64,000 nucleotides of DNA from Rhabdothermincola sediminis (GTDB lineage Bacteria > Actinomycetota > Acidimicrobiia > Acidimicrobiales > Acidimicrobilacustridaceae): contig NZ_JACFSZ010000007.1 in the NCBI RefSeq assembly GCF_014805525.1, forward strand, positions 62,001 to 126,000, read 5' to 3'. The notes below the pieces were generated by a model. The model made no database searches. It was not told the DNA's origin and was given only the letters and a program-made list of their open reading frames with translations. Made by a program: the position numbers and the translations under genes. This document shows, piece after piece, positions 18,834 to 27,800 of this stretch. Position 1 is the first letter of the stretch. Every line of letters starts with the position of its first letter.

Positions 18834-19706
18834 TCACGCTGGCTGCCGGGGCCATGGCGACTCGGACCAGCCCAGCATGGCCATGAGCGCCTCGGTGTCC
18901 CGCTCGAGCAGCTCGCGCACCGCCGGAGGGATGGGCTGCTCGGCGGCCGCCAGCCTCGCCCTGGCCTCCGGGCCCTGCCGGACGAGCACCCGCTGACCCA
19001 ACCGCCGCAGAGGGGTGGGCACCCGGTCCGCGTGGCGCAGCAGGCCACGCCGGCGGATGGACCGTGCCAGCGGGGTGAACTGGCGTTCCTGGTCGGTCAC
19101 GTTGTGCGCGCCCGCCGGCCGCGGGATGGGCTCGAGTCCTAGGTGCTCGAGCACCGCCTCCCAGGCCCGGCCCTCACCCGATACCAGTTCCTCGAACACC
19201 ACCACGAGCAGCTGCGAGCCAAACCGGTCGTAATAGGGCCGCAGGACCTGCGCGTATCGGGAGCGGCCGACGTAGGGGTTGCCCGGCTCGCTCACCACCT
19301 CCGCCAGCGGCTGCTGCTCCCGGCCGCGCTGCGCCCAGTACCGGTAGTGCGACCGCAGCCGCTCGACGGGATCGCGCAGCACGCAGACCAGCCGGGCCTC
19401 CGGCGCGGCCATGGCGATGCGGTCGCAGGCCCGCTGGGCGTGCTCGGGGTAGGTGTAGCGCACGGACGCCTCCCCGGTCACCACCGAACCATCCGCACGG
19501 TTCCAGAGACCCTGATAGGCCGCCCAGGCGCCGGCGAGGGGGCGGTCGCCGGCGAAGTTCGCCTCGTCGACGAAGAAGTTCGGCTCCTTGAGCGGCGTCT
19601 CCGCCACCACGGGATGGGCCTCGAGCCACCGGAACAGCGAGGTGGTGCCCGCCTTCATGGCCCCGATGACGAGGAAGTGCGGTGGCGGTGCCGGGTCGAG
19701 GTCCAT
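18834..19706 (-). CDS. Sulfotransferase family protein, heparan-type (290 aa)
   Basis: HFLVIGAMKAGTTSLFRWL (residues 10-28) is the classic 5'-phosphosulfate loop and LVCVLRDPVERLRSHYRYW (near 106-124) the 3'-phosphate site with R and S, as in heparan-sulfate N- and 3-O-sulfotransferases. KEPNFF after the first helix matches the usual acceptor-side segment. It is convergent with the sialyltransferase-like gene (ten bases between stops) and divergent from a GT4 gene. It is one of two sulfotransferases of this longer class here; the other is at 20900. The acceptor is probably a sugar of the surface polymer. Confidence 0.87.
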   Translation of the reverse strand: MDLDPAPPPHFLVIGAMKAGTTSLFRWLEAHPVVAETPLKEPNFFVDEANFAGDRPLAGAWAAYQGLWNRADGSVVTGEASVRYTYPEHAQRACDRIAMAAPEARLVCVLRDPVERLRSHYRYWAQRGREQQPLAEVVSEPGNPYVGRSRYAQVLRPYYDRFGSQLLVVVFEELVSGEGRAWEAVLEHLGLEPIPRPAGAHNVTDQERQFTPLARSIRRRGLLRHADRVPTPLRRLGQRVLVRQGPEARARLAAAEQPIPPAVRELLERDTEALMAMLGWSESPWPRQPA

Positions 19707-19750
19707 GAGAATGTGCGGGTCGTCCGAGCCGTCCCCGAGAGCAGCCAGCC

Positions 19751-20899
19751 GTGAGCGAGCCCGAACCGGGTGCGATCCTACCCCCAGCCCCCAGCCCCAC
19801 CGGCGTGCTCTACGTGACCGCCACCGGCGGATACGGCGGGCCCGTCGCCAGCCTGGTCACGGTGCTCGGGCGACTCGACGGCATGCACCGGGTGGTGTGC
19901 GCGCCCCGCGCCGCCAAGGCCGCGTACTGGGACCGGCTCCGCTCGGTGAGCGACGAACTGGTCCCGATCACCCGACCCCGGGGAACGGGCATCGCCATCG
20001 CCCAACGCCAGGTCCTGGCGACCGCCCGCCGCCACCGGCGCTCCATCGAGGTCATCCACGCGAACTCGCTGACCGAGCTGGTGGTCGCGTTGCCCGCGGC
20101 CATCGCCCTCGACCTGCCGATCGTGGTGTGGGTGCACAACTGGGAGGTCCCCGCGGTCTCTCGCCTGGCCAGACCCCTCATCCGCTCGCGAGGGGACCGG
20201 ATCCGCTTCGCAGGCGTCTCCACCTTCACCCGTGACTTGGTGGTCAGTGCCGGCCTCATCACCGCGGAGCGCTTCGAGATCATCCCCAACCCGATCGATC
20301 CAGCCGTGGTCGGCGATCGGAACCCGGGCGAGAACGACCGGCTGTGCATCGGGTTCCTGGGGCGCAGCGAGCGGCGCAAGGGCTTCGACCTGCTCCCGGC
20401 CTGCATCGAGGCGCTGCGCGACGCCCCAGTGCGGTGGGCGATCTTCTCGACCCCCTTCGCCGGCGAGCGCGAAGCCTGGCGCCGGGTGCTGGCGACCCCG
20501 CCGCAGCTGGTGTCGGTGAGTCCCCTGGTCGCCGACGTCTCCCGGGCGTACGCGCGCTGCGACCTCGTCTTCGTGCCATCCCGGATGGAGTCGTTCTGCC
20601 GGGTGGCGGCTGAGGCGCTGCTCAACGGCCTCCCGGTGGTCGCGAGCGATCTCGTGCCGTTGCGGGAGGTCCTCGCCGAGGGCACCGCCGGTGTGCTCTT
20701 CCCGGCCGGCGACGCCGACGCTGCAGCCGACGCGCTGCGGGCCCTGGTCGCCGACCCCCGGCGGCGGGATGCCCTCGGGCGAGCGGGGCGCGAGCGGGCT
20801 GAGGCCTTCCTCCCGGGTGCGGTCAGCAGGTCGCTGGTGCGGCTCTACCGCGACGCGGCCGAGCAAGCGACCGCCTCGGTCACCCAGCCGCGGCGGTGA
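19751..20899 (+). CDS. GT4 family glycosyltransferase (382 aa)
   Basis: After a short proline-rich leader the GT-B fold begins with GVLYVTATGGYGGPVASLVT. The donor domain has CIGFLGRSERRKGFDLLPAC and FVPSRMESFCRVAAEALLNG with the conserved glutamates. The start is the GTG at 19751. The gene is flanked by two minus-strand sulfotransferase genes and its stop abuts the stop of the second with no gap. Donor and linkage are unknown. Confidence 0.86.
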   Translation: MSEPEPGAILPPAPSPTGVLYVTATGGYGGPVASLVTVLGRLDGMHRVVCAPRAAKAAYWDRLRSVSDELVPITRPRGTGIAIAQRQVLATARRHRRSIEVIHANSLTELVVALPAAIALDLPIVVWVHNWEVPAVSRLARPLIRSRGDRIRFAGVSTFTRDLVVSAGLITAERFEIIPNPIDPAVVGDRNPGENDRLCIGFLGRSERRKGFDLLPACIEALRDAPVRWAIFSTPFAGEREAWRRVLATPPQLVSVSPLVADVSRAYARCDLVFVPSRMESFCRVAAEALLNGLPVVASDLVPLREVLAEGTAGVLFPAGDADAAADALRALVADPRRRDALGRAGRERAEAFLPGAVSRSLVRLYRDAAEQATASVTQPRR

Positions 20900-21775
20900 T
20901 CACGCGCCCGTCCAGGACCGGGGCACGCCTCCGAGGTGGGCTGCCAGGGCAGCGGTGTCCGGCTCGATCCGCGCCCGAACCCACTCGAGCACGTCGGGTG
21001 CCCACGTCGGTGAGGGGATGGGCCGGGCCGTGCGATCGCGGACCCAGGCCTTCACCGCTCGTGCGGCCCGAGAGCTGCGCGACATGCGATTCAACCGCTC
21101 CAGCGCTGCGCTACGCCGCAGCAGCCGCAATGCTCCGGCCTCACGCCGCTTGTCCGCGGAACGGTTGCGCACCACCCCAGCCACCGGGGCCGGCACGGGG
21201 CCGACGCCGAGGTGCGCGCAGCACGCCGCCACCACCCCGTCGGGATCGCTCCGCAGATCGTCGAAGAAGACAACCAGGATCTGCTCGTCCGGGAACACGG
21301 CCCGGTACTCGCTGAGCTGCTTCCAGTACAGGCTGGCGTCCAGCAGCTCGGGTACCTCGCGCACCGCGACGTTGAAGTCGTCGGGGATGTCGGTGCGCCG
21401 CTCGCTGCGGTACTGCACCCATGCGGATTCGATACGACGCAACGGCTCGCGGAGGCTGTAGATGATCCGGGCTCGGGGGTTGGCTGTCGCGATCCGCTCG
21501 GCCACGCCGGGGTACACGGCGCACTGCGAATAGATGGTGCTCCCCTCGAGGCGCAGCGCCGGCGGCGACCATCCGGGGAAGCAGCGTTCGTAGGCTCGTT
21601 CGAGCACATCGAGGGGCTTGTCCTTGCGCAGCACGCCGGGTTCCTTCGGCGAGCTCACCTGGATCACGGGATGGCGGCCGAGCAGCTCGCACAGCGTGGT
21701 AGTGCCGGCTCGGTGGGCGCCCACCAGGAAGGCCTCGGGGACTGGGGGAAGCCCCGCCGACGCGCCGCCGGTCAT
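20900..21775 (-). CDS. Sulfotransferase family protein, heparan-type (291 aa)
   Basis: FLVGAHRAGTTTLCELLGRH (residues 15-34) is the PAPS loop and IIYSLREPLRRIESAWVQYR the 3'-phosphate segment. SSPKEPGVL follows the first helix, as in the protein at 18834. The ATG at 21773-21775 overlaps the stop of the DUF4012 gene (ATGA), so the longer frame upstream is not used. Coupling to DUF4012 suggests that the two act on the same polymer. Confidence 0.85.
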   Translation of the reverse strand: MTGGASAGLPPVPEAFLVGAHRAGTTTLCELLGRHPVIQVSSPKEPGVLRKDKPLDVLERAYERCFPGWSPPALRLEGSTIYSQCAVYPGVAERIATANPRARIIYSLREPLRRIESAWVQYRSERRTDIPDDFNVAVREVPELLDASLYWKQLSEYRAVFPDEQILVVFFDDLRSDPDGVVAACCAHLGVGPVPAPVAGVVRNRSADKRREAGALRLLRRSAALERLNRMSRSSRAARAVKAWVRDRTARPIPSPTWAPDVLEWVRARIEPDTAALAAHLGGVPRSWTGA

Positions 21776-24138
21776 GGCAGGCGCGACAGGTCGGCTTCGA
21801 GCACGGTGATCTGGCGGGGCTCGATCCGGATGGCTGCGGAGCGCCCCCCACTCGTGATGCCGAACCCCCGGGCCGACTCGACCAACCAACCCTTCGCCGG
21901 CTGCACGGTGGCGATCACGTCGTCGGGGTTCACGACTGGCTGCGGGCCGACCACCAGCCGGTACTCGGCTCCCGTGTCGAGCGACCCTTCGAGGTCGAGC
22001 TCGATCTGGACCGAGCCGCCCGGCGGGATCTCGAGGAACCTGGAGTACACGGCCCAACCGAGCTCCCGCTGGAACTCCAAGCCGATCCGTTCCCCGTCCA
22101 GGCGTGCTTCCCGGAGGTGATGCGGGGTGTAGAAGGAGAAGTACAGCACGTTGGTACCGAGCGGGTACCCCTGGTCGTTGTTGCCGATGATCGCATCGGG
22201 GAGCCCGGACGAGGGTGCGCCGTTGCGGAGCGTGACCGTGGCGGTGGCCTTAAGCACACCGGTGTGGGGGTCGTAGCTCGCTCGGTAGTCGACGGTGCGT
22301 TCGAGGAACGAGTCGATCTTGTTGTTGCCCTTGTTCTGGGTCACGACCATCAGTCCGTCGCCGCCCTCGGGCCGCGGCGCCCGACCGGCGACCCCCAGGT
22401 GCTCGAAGAACCGTTCCTCGGCGGGATCGAAGGCGAAGACCATGAGCCGACGCTCGGCCACCGCGGGACCGAGGGCGGCACCGAGCTTCCGTGGGCCGGG
22501 CAGCGTGCCGTTCACGAGTTGGTCGAAGGTCTCTCGGCCGACCTGCTCCAAGAAATCACGCCGCTCGCGGGAAGCGCCGAACTGGATGTACTGGTCACGC
22601 ACCAGGAACTGCGCGACGTTCTCGGCGGTCAGGCGCTCGGGTGCCCCTTCGACCCGGATCGGCCCGGTGAGCTTCAACAAGGCCGCCAGGCCGTAGGGGT
22701 CGGCGACGATCACGCCGTCGACCGGGCGCCCACCGGCCTGGGGATACAGCTCGGCCATGACCGAGGCGACGGTCGGCATGTCCGGAGCGAACGACGTGTC
22801 CTGGAGGTACTCCCATGGTCGGAAGCGGCCGTAGCGGGCCAGGTACTCCGGTGGGCCGGTCAACCGGCGCTGCTCCCGGCCGGGCGCGGTGAGCAGCTCG
22901 TTGATCGGCCCCGACTCGGTCAGGTCCAGGTCACCGTCGGTCGCCCGCAACTCGGCCCAACTCCCGATGAAACCCCCGAGACCGCGGGCCTCGGCCGGCT
23001 GAGTGAACAGCACGAGGTAGTGGCGGGTGCCCTCCCCGCCGAGCAGCCCCGGGGCCACCGCGGCGGCCTCGGCCGCCAGCTCCACGTCGCCGAGGGTGCC
23101 GGCCACATCCGCGGCCAACCCATCCACCCGATCGCGGATGGGCCCGACCAGCCAGGGTGAGGCGGCCCGGTCGAGCCGGCCAGAGGCGACCGCCATCACG
23201 GAGGCCGCGTGCTCCAGTGGCTCCCGGGTCGCGGCCAACCGGCCGAGATCGATGCGGCCCGAGGTGTAGCGGATCTTCTCCAGGTCGGCGGACACCGCGA
23301 CGTCACCTGCCGCTCCGGCCACCTCCGCGGCCTGACCGGTAGCCACCTCGAGGGCCTCCGCGTGCTGCGCGAGCACCGGAACCACCCTCGCCGGTCGAGC
23401 CCACCAGGCTCCGAGCACGCGGTGTGACGATGCCAGCGAGCGGGTAGCCGACTCGAAGAGCGCGGCAGCCGCCTCCTGATCGCCGTCGCTGGCCGCGTCC
23501 AGACCCTCTCTGGCGTGCTGCACGCCGTCGTGCACCCCCGACCACGCCAGCGCCACCGAGGCTCCGAACACCGCCAGCCCCACCCCGCAGACGGCCGCGC
23601 CGGCGAGGGCACACCGGTGGACCAGGCGCCGGCGGCGGCGAGGGAGCAGCAGGTAGCCCGAGACCAGCACCGGTGCGACGGCGACCGCGGTGTACAGCGA
23701 GGACGAGCCGTGGAAGCCGAGGTCAGGCAGGCGGAGCAGGACCTGCACGGCCAGCGCCCCGACGACCGCGCCGATCGCCCGCCGACGCGACATCAGCGCG
23801 CCGGCCACCGACGCGGCCAGGGCGATCGCCGCGACGGCGGTGGTCACCGCGGTGCCGGCCGCGATCGCTGCCAGACCGGCCACCACGAACCAGGTCCAGC
23901 GGCGAGCCCGAGCCGCGGCGAAGGTGACCACGGCGGCGAAGCCCGCGGCGAGGAGCACGTCGACCGCTCGGGTGCCCGTCGGTGCGGCCTCACTGAAGCC
24001 ACCCCCGATCGCCGCCAGCACCGCGCAACCTACGATGACCCGCCGTTCCAACGGCGTCGACGGCTTCGACGACGCTCGAGCTGAGCGTCCGGACGGGGCG
24101 CCCCGGGAACGTCTGGTTGTGGTGACCGTCGATGCCAA
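21772..24138 (-). CDS. DUF4012 multi-pass membrane protein (788 aa from TTG start)
   Basis: The C-terminal 550 residues match DUF4012: a coiled-coil-like stretch, then LVLFTQPAEARGLGGFIGSW, MPTVASVMAELYPQAGG and VDGVIVADPYGLAALLKLTG, with VVTQNKGNNKIDSFLERTVD further on. The N-terminal 200 residues hold about five or six membrane helices (for example RVIVGCAVLAAIGGGFS and AALALSVAGAL-type segments), then a short external part. DUF4012 proteins occur in actinobacterial and Chloroflexota polysaccharide loci; their biochemical role is not established. The start is uncertain: a TTG at 24138 is used here, and a GTG at 24309 is in frame. The frame continues open to 25560, but that part is antisense to the next gene. 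Confidence 0.75.
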   Translation of the reverse strand: MASTVTTTRRSRGAPSGRSARASSKPSTPLERRVIVGCAVLAAIGGGFSEAAPTGTRAVDVLLAAGFAAVVTFAAARARRWTWFVVAGLAAIAAGTAVTTAVAAIALAASVAGALMSRRRAIGAVVGALAVQVLLRLPDLGFHGSSSLYTAVAVAPVLVSGYLLLPRRRRRLVHRCALAGAAVCGVGLAVFGASVALAWSGVHDGVQHAREGLDAASDGDQEAAAALFESATRSLASSHRVLGAWWARPARVVPVLAQHAEALEVATGQAAEVAGAAGDVAVSADLEKIRYTSGRIDLGRLAATREPLEHAASVMAVASGRLDRAASPWLVGPIRDRVDGLAADVAGTLGDVELAAEAAAVAPGLLGGEGTRHYLVLFTQPAEARGLGGFIGSWAELRATDGDLDLTESGPINELLTAPGREQRRLTGPPEYLARYGRFRPWEYLQDTSFAPDMPTVASVMAELYPQAGGRPVDGVIVADPYGLAALLKLTGPIRVEGAPERLTAENVAQFLVRDQYIQFGASRERRDFLEQVGRETFDQLVNGTLPGPRKLGAALGPAVAERRLMVFAFDPAEERFFEHLGVAGRAPRPEGGDGLMVVTQNKGNNKIDSFLERTVDYRASYDPHTGVLKATATVTLRNGAPSSGLPDAIIGNNDQGYPLGTNVLYFSFYTPHHLREARLDGERIGLEFQRELGWAVYSRFLEIPPGGSVQIELDLEGSLDTGAEYRLVVGPQPVVNPDDVIATVQPAKGWLVESARGFGITSGGRSAAIRIEPRQITVLEADLSRLP

Positions 24139-24471
24139 AGCGGTGTCCCCGGCTCCACGCCGCGATCCGGCGCCCGTACCGAACGGCCCACCCGGAGGGC
24201 CAGCTCGTCGCGTGAGCGTAGCCCCGCGCCACGCGGCCGCGGCAGCAGCTACACCGTCGGCCGGACCGTCACCACCCGGCGTGCCTGCGCCCCTCGCCGC
24301 GGTGGCCACCGGGTATGATCGCGGCGACCCAAACCGGCGGGGGCCGGTTCCAGTAGCTCGTACGCGGTCGGGGTTCGACGGGGCCTGGCGGCTGAATCCG
24401 ATCTGCCGGTACCGACCCCGAACCGGGCGGGCGAGCGCCAGCCAGCGACCGAAGCGAGACCCCGACCGCCG
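24139..24471 (+). promoter_or_regulatory. Divergent intergenic region with -10 element and structured leader of the wzz-like gene
   Basis: No gene is assigned here apart from a possible N-terminal extension of DUF4012. TATGAT at 24314-24319 is a near-consensus -10 for the plus strand, giving a leader of about 145 bases. The leader holds a hairpin at 24332-24349 (arms AACCGGC/GCCGGTT, four-base loop). CGGTCGGGGT (24365-24374) is perfectly complementary to ACCCCGACCG (24459-24468), which lies just before the ATG at 24472. A middle segment around 24412-24425 can pair with the same 5' strand using one bulge, so two exclusive folds are possible. No known riboswitch class was recognised. Confidence 0.45.
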
Positions 24472-26337
24472 ATGGACTTCGTGCACTACCTCCGGATCCT
24501 CCGCCGCCGCTGGCGAGCGATCGCGGTGGCGGCCGCCCTGGGCGCCGTCGTGGCCTTCGTGGTCGTTCCCCGCCCGAAGACCGTCGACCCGTCGCAGCTC
24601 CGCACCGTGTGGCTGGCCACCCAGAAGTTCATCGCCAACCAGTCCACGCCTAACAACGCCAACAACGCGGGGGCTTCCCTCTCCCTGGACCAGATGAAGC
24701 TGGGGATCACCACCGGCGGGGTGCCCCAGCGGGTCGCACAGCGCCTCGGTGGCGATCCCGCCGACTACGCCGCCCGGGTGCACGTCGTGGTGAACCAGCA
24801 GTTGCGTACGCTCGAGGTCTACGTCAAAGGGAACGACCCCGACGAGACCGAGCAGGTGGCGGACGTGTTCGGTGAGGAGCTGCTGGCCTGGATCCGGGGC
24901 CTGCAGAACGAGCGGCTCGAGAAGGATCGGCAGACCACGGCGTCGGAGCTGGACGGGTTGCAGCAGGAGTACGCCGCGGTCACCGGCAACGATCCCATGG
25001 CGGAAGCCCGGCGCAACAGCCTCCTCCAGGACATCAGCGCCAAGGAGCAGCGGCTCCGCCAGATCGAGACCGCGATCACCTCGGCGGGCGATCCTCTGAC
25101 CACCTTCAGCCGCCAGGCGCCGTTCCCGAGCACCGCTCCGCTCGTGGCCACCCTGTGGCGCAGCGACGACGTGCCCCGTGGCAACCAGAAGCAGAACACG
25201 AGCAAGCAGACCCTCACGATCGAGGACCTCCAGGCGAGCCAACCCACCCAGCGCCGCGGCCTTCATCCGCTGCTCTCCCTGCTCGGCGGTGGCATGGGAG
25301 GGGCGCTGCTGGCAGGTGCGGGCGTGCTGGCACTCGCCGCGCTCGATCCCCGCGTCTTCACCAAGGAACAGGCCGAGGCCGCGTTCGGCTTCCCGGTCAT
25401 CGCGGAAGTCCCGGCGTTCACCCGCCGCCAGCGCCGTGAGACCAATGTCATCAGCGTCACCGCGCCGTACTCGCGATTCGCGGAGGCGTTCCGGGTGCTG
25501 CGGTCGTCGATCGTGTTCGTGGAGCGTTCCGGCCGACTGCCCGACGCGACCCCGCCCCAAGCGGCCGGTAACCCGACCGGGGAGGACGTCGCCCGCAAGC
25601 GGGCCACCGTGGTGATGATCACCTCACCGGGCCCGTCGGAGGGCAAGACCACCACCACCGCGAACCTCGCTGCCGTGCTGGCCGAGGACGGCAGCAAGGT
25701 GCTCGTGGTCAACTGCGACTTCCGACGTCCTCGGTTGCACCTCTTCCTGGGCGCGGATCACGAGCCGCGCAAGGTGATCGACACCCAGATCCCCGGAGTC
25801 AAGTTCGTCGCCGGTGTCGTGGAGGACCATCGCACCGCGACCCCTGCCGAGGTGGTCAAGGCGCAACGTGATGTGGTCACCGCGGCGCGGGAGGTCTTCG
25901 ATTACATCCTCCTCGACACCGCTCCGTTGCTCACCACGAACGATGCGAGCGACGTCCTGCCGGTGACCGACATGGTGGTGGTCGTGTGCCGAGCAGGAAA
26001 GACGATGAAGGAAGCCGCTGATCGGGCAGCCGAGCTGCTGGAGCGGTTCAGCGCACCGGTCATCGGGGCAGCGCTGGTGGCCGCGACCGATGCCCCCTCG
26101 GCTCGCTACTACTACTACTACGCCAGCGACGACGACCACGCCGCGACCGAGCCTGGCAACCCCTTGTCCGATCTGGTCGATGGGCCGTCCTCGGGGCCCA
26201 CGAACGGCTCGGTAGCCACCGAGAGCCCCGACCCGGGCGTTGATTCCGAGTCCGGCGCGGATCACCACTCGGAGCATGATCCGCCGGAACAGGTGGCGCT
26301 GGCGAGGGGTGACGCCGCCGATCCCGACCGCGCCTGA
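24472..26337 (+). CDS. Wzz chain-length regulator fused to BY-kinase (621 aa)
   Basis: This is a polysaccharide co-polymerase and tyrosine kinase in one chain. MDFVHYLRILRRRWRAIAVA starts a Wzz domain with its first membrane helix near 14-33. A periplasm-facing coiled-coil-rich part follows to about 265, then a second membrane helix (LLGGGMGGALLAGAGVLALA). The kinase part has Walker A SPGPSEGKTTTTANLA (385-400), Walker A' VLVVNCDFRRPR (about 410-421) and Walker B DYILLDTAP (about 477-485), then a tyrosine cluster ARYYYYYAS near 543-551 for autophosphorylation, and a 65-residue acidic tail. It controls polymer length together with the Wzy-like protein that follows 11 bases downstream. Confidence 0.9.
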   Translation: MDFVHYLRILRRRWRAIAVAAALGAVVAFVVVPRPKTVDPSQLRTVWLATQKFIANQSTPNNANNAGASLSLDQMKLGITTGGVPQRVAQRLGGDPADYAARVHVVVNQQLRTLEVYVKGNDPDETEQVADVFGEELLAWIRGLQNERLEKDRQTTASELDGLQQEYAAVTGNDPMAEARRNSLLQDISAKEQRLRQIETAITSAGDPLTTFSRQAPFPSTAPLVATLWRSDDVPRGNQKQNTSKQTLTIEDLQASQPTQRRGLHPLLSLLGGGMGGALLAGAGVLALAALDPRVFTKEQAEAAFGFPVIAEVPAFTRRQRRETNVISVTAPYSRFAEAFRVLRSSIVFVERSGRLPDATPPQAAGNPTGEDVARKRATVVMITSPGPSEGKTTTTANLAAVLAEDGSKVLVVNCDFRRPRLHLFLGADHEPRKVIDTQIPGVKFVAGVVEDHRTATPAEVVKAQRDVVTAAREVFDYILLDTAPLLTTNDASDVLPVTDMVVVVCRAGKTMKEAADRAAELLERFSAPVIGAALVAATDAPSARYYYYYASDDDHAATEPGNPLSDLVDGPSSGPTNGSVATESPDPGVDSESGADHHSEHDPPEQVALARGDAADPDRA

Positions 26338-26348
26338 GCCGCCCGGCC

Positions 26349-27800
26349 ATGGCCGCCACCCCCTCGCCCCCGCCGACCAGTCAGCTCCCGAGCAGCCTCC
26401 ACCCTGATCCGGCCAGCGGCGAGCGGGCGGTCCACGTGCCGCCGCTGCGGAGACGACGCCCCACCAAGGCGGCTCCGCAGACCACCTACCGGGTGCTCGC
26501 CGGGGCCTGCATCATCGCCACCCTCGCCTTGCTGGCGTGGGGTGCCTCGCAGGGCAAGCCACTGGCGATCGGTCTGGTGGCGGTTCCGGTGGTGATGGCC
26601 CTCGCCTACCCGGTGCTGGCTCGCTACTGCCGCGAGGAGCGCACGTTCGACCTGCTCGGCATCGTCTACCTGGGCCTCGCCCTGCGCTTCGTCGGCTCGT
26701 ACTACCGGTTCACGATCGCCGCCGACGCCAAGAGCTACTACCGATACGGGGTCCAGTTCGCGGAGTCCTTCCGCAACTTCGACTTCCTCGTCGACCTGGG
26801 CCGCCCGGTGCCCGGCACGGGCAGCGTCCGGTGGTTCTCGGCCTTGGTGGTGATGTTCACCGGGCCCAACATCTACCTCGAGTTCATCGTGTTCACCCTG
26901 ATCGCGTTCTCGGGGATGCTGCTGTTCTACCGAGCATTCACCACCGCGTTCCCCAACGGCGACCGCAAGCGCTACGCACTGCTGCTGTTCCTGTGGCCGT
27001 CGATGGCGTTCTGGCCGTCGAGCATCGGCAAGGAATCGCTGATGATGTTCGGCATCGGTCTCGCCTCGTACGGTGCGTCGAGGATGTTCACCCACCGACC
27101 GCTCGGGATGGCTGCCCTGGCCGGCGGGCTGGCGGTGCTGGCGCTGATCCGCCCCCACATGTCCCTGATCGTGGTCGTCGGGGTCGGTGTGGCGTACCTC
27201 TTCGTCCGCTCCACGCGAGGGTCGCTGTGGCTCTCGGGCGGCAAGATCCTCGCCATCGCCGTGCTCCTGATCGGAGGGGCGATCATCGCCACCCAGACCG
27301 CGGAGTTCCTCAAACTCGACGACTTCGGCCAGGACCAACTCGACGTCATCGCCCAGTCGACCTCCGACCGGACCGCCCAGGGCGGTGCCGAGTTCACCCC
27401 CATCCGGGCCGATTCCTCGCCCGTCCTCTTCCCCGCCGCGGTGGCCTCGGTGCTCTTCCGACCCCTACCGTTCGAAGCCCACAACCAGGAGTCGCTCATC
27501 GCGGCAATCGAAGGCGTGCTGCTGGTGGCGATCACCGCGGCCTCGTGGCGCCGCTTGGCTCGGCTCCCGGGACGCATCATCCGCGAGCCTTACGTCGCGT
27601 ACGCGGTGTCGATGGTTCTGCTGTTCTGCTTCGTCTTCTCCGTGATCGCCAACTTCGGCATCCTCACCCGCCAGCGCACCCAGGTGCTCCCCTTGTACTT
27701 CGTGCTCCTGGCCATACCCGCCGCTCGCGAGGCCGCGTCCGTCATCTGCGAGCCTCGACAGAGGCGCACGCTCCTGACCGACCCGCCCCCGGCGCGCTGA
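26349..27800 (+). CDS. Wzy-like polysaccharide polymerase/membrane protein (483 aa)
   Basis: After a proline-rich cytoplasmic N-terminus of about 45 residues the protein has roughly ten hydrophobic segments, with a loop FTIAADAKSYYRYGVQFA between early helices and LLLFLWPSMAFWPSSIGKE in the middle. This layout fits O-antigen polymerases or membrane-embedded glycosyltransferases of surface-polymer loci, which share topology rather than sequence. It lies 11 bases after the chain-length regulator, the usual partner of Wzy. I cannot name catalytic residues. It is the last intact gene of the polysaccharide locus. Confidence 0.65.
   Translation: MAATPSPPPTSQLPSSLHPDPASGERAVHVPPLRRRRPTKAAPQTTYRVLAGACIIATLALLAWGASQGKPLAIGLVAVPVVMALAYPVLARYCREERTFDLLGIVYLGLALRFVGSYYRFTIAADAKSYYRYGVQFAESFRNFDFLVDLGRPVPGTGSVRWFSALVVMFTGPNIYLEFIVFTLIAFSGMLLFYRAFTTAFPNGDRKRYALLLFLWPSMAFWPSSIGKESLMMFGIGLASYGASRMFTHRPLGMAALAGGLAVLALIRPHMSLIVVVGVGVAYLFVRSTRGSLWLSGGKILAIAVLLIGGAIIATQTAEFLKLDDFGQDQLDVIAQSTSDRTAQGGAEFTPIRADSSPVLFPAAVASVLFRPLPFEAHNQESLIAAIEGVLLVAITAASWRRLARLPGRIIREPYVAYAVSMVLLFCFVFSVIANFGILTRQRTQVLPLYFVLLAIPAAREAASVICEPRQRRTLLTDPPPAR

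Noticed and set aside
24320-24471. c-di-GMP (GEMM) or other named riboswitch in the wzz leader
   Set aside because: Although CAAACC occurs, the conserved GACGCAAAGC-type core and tetraloop-receptor elements of GEMM are missing; no known class fits.
24139-25560. N-terminal extension of the DUF4012 frame to 1262 residues
   Set aside because: Beyond about 24309 it is antisense to the clearly real wzz/BY-kinase gene and has no domain similarity.
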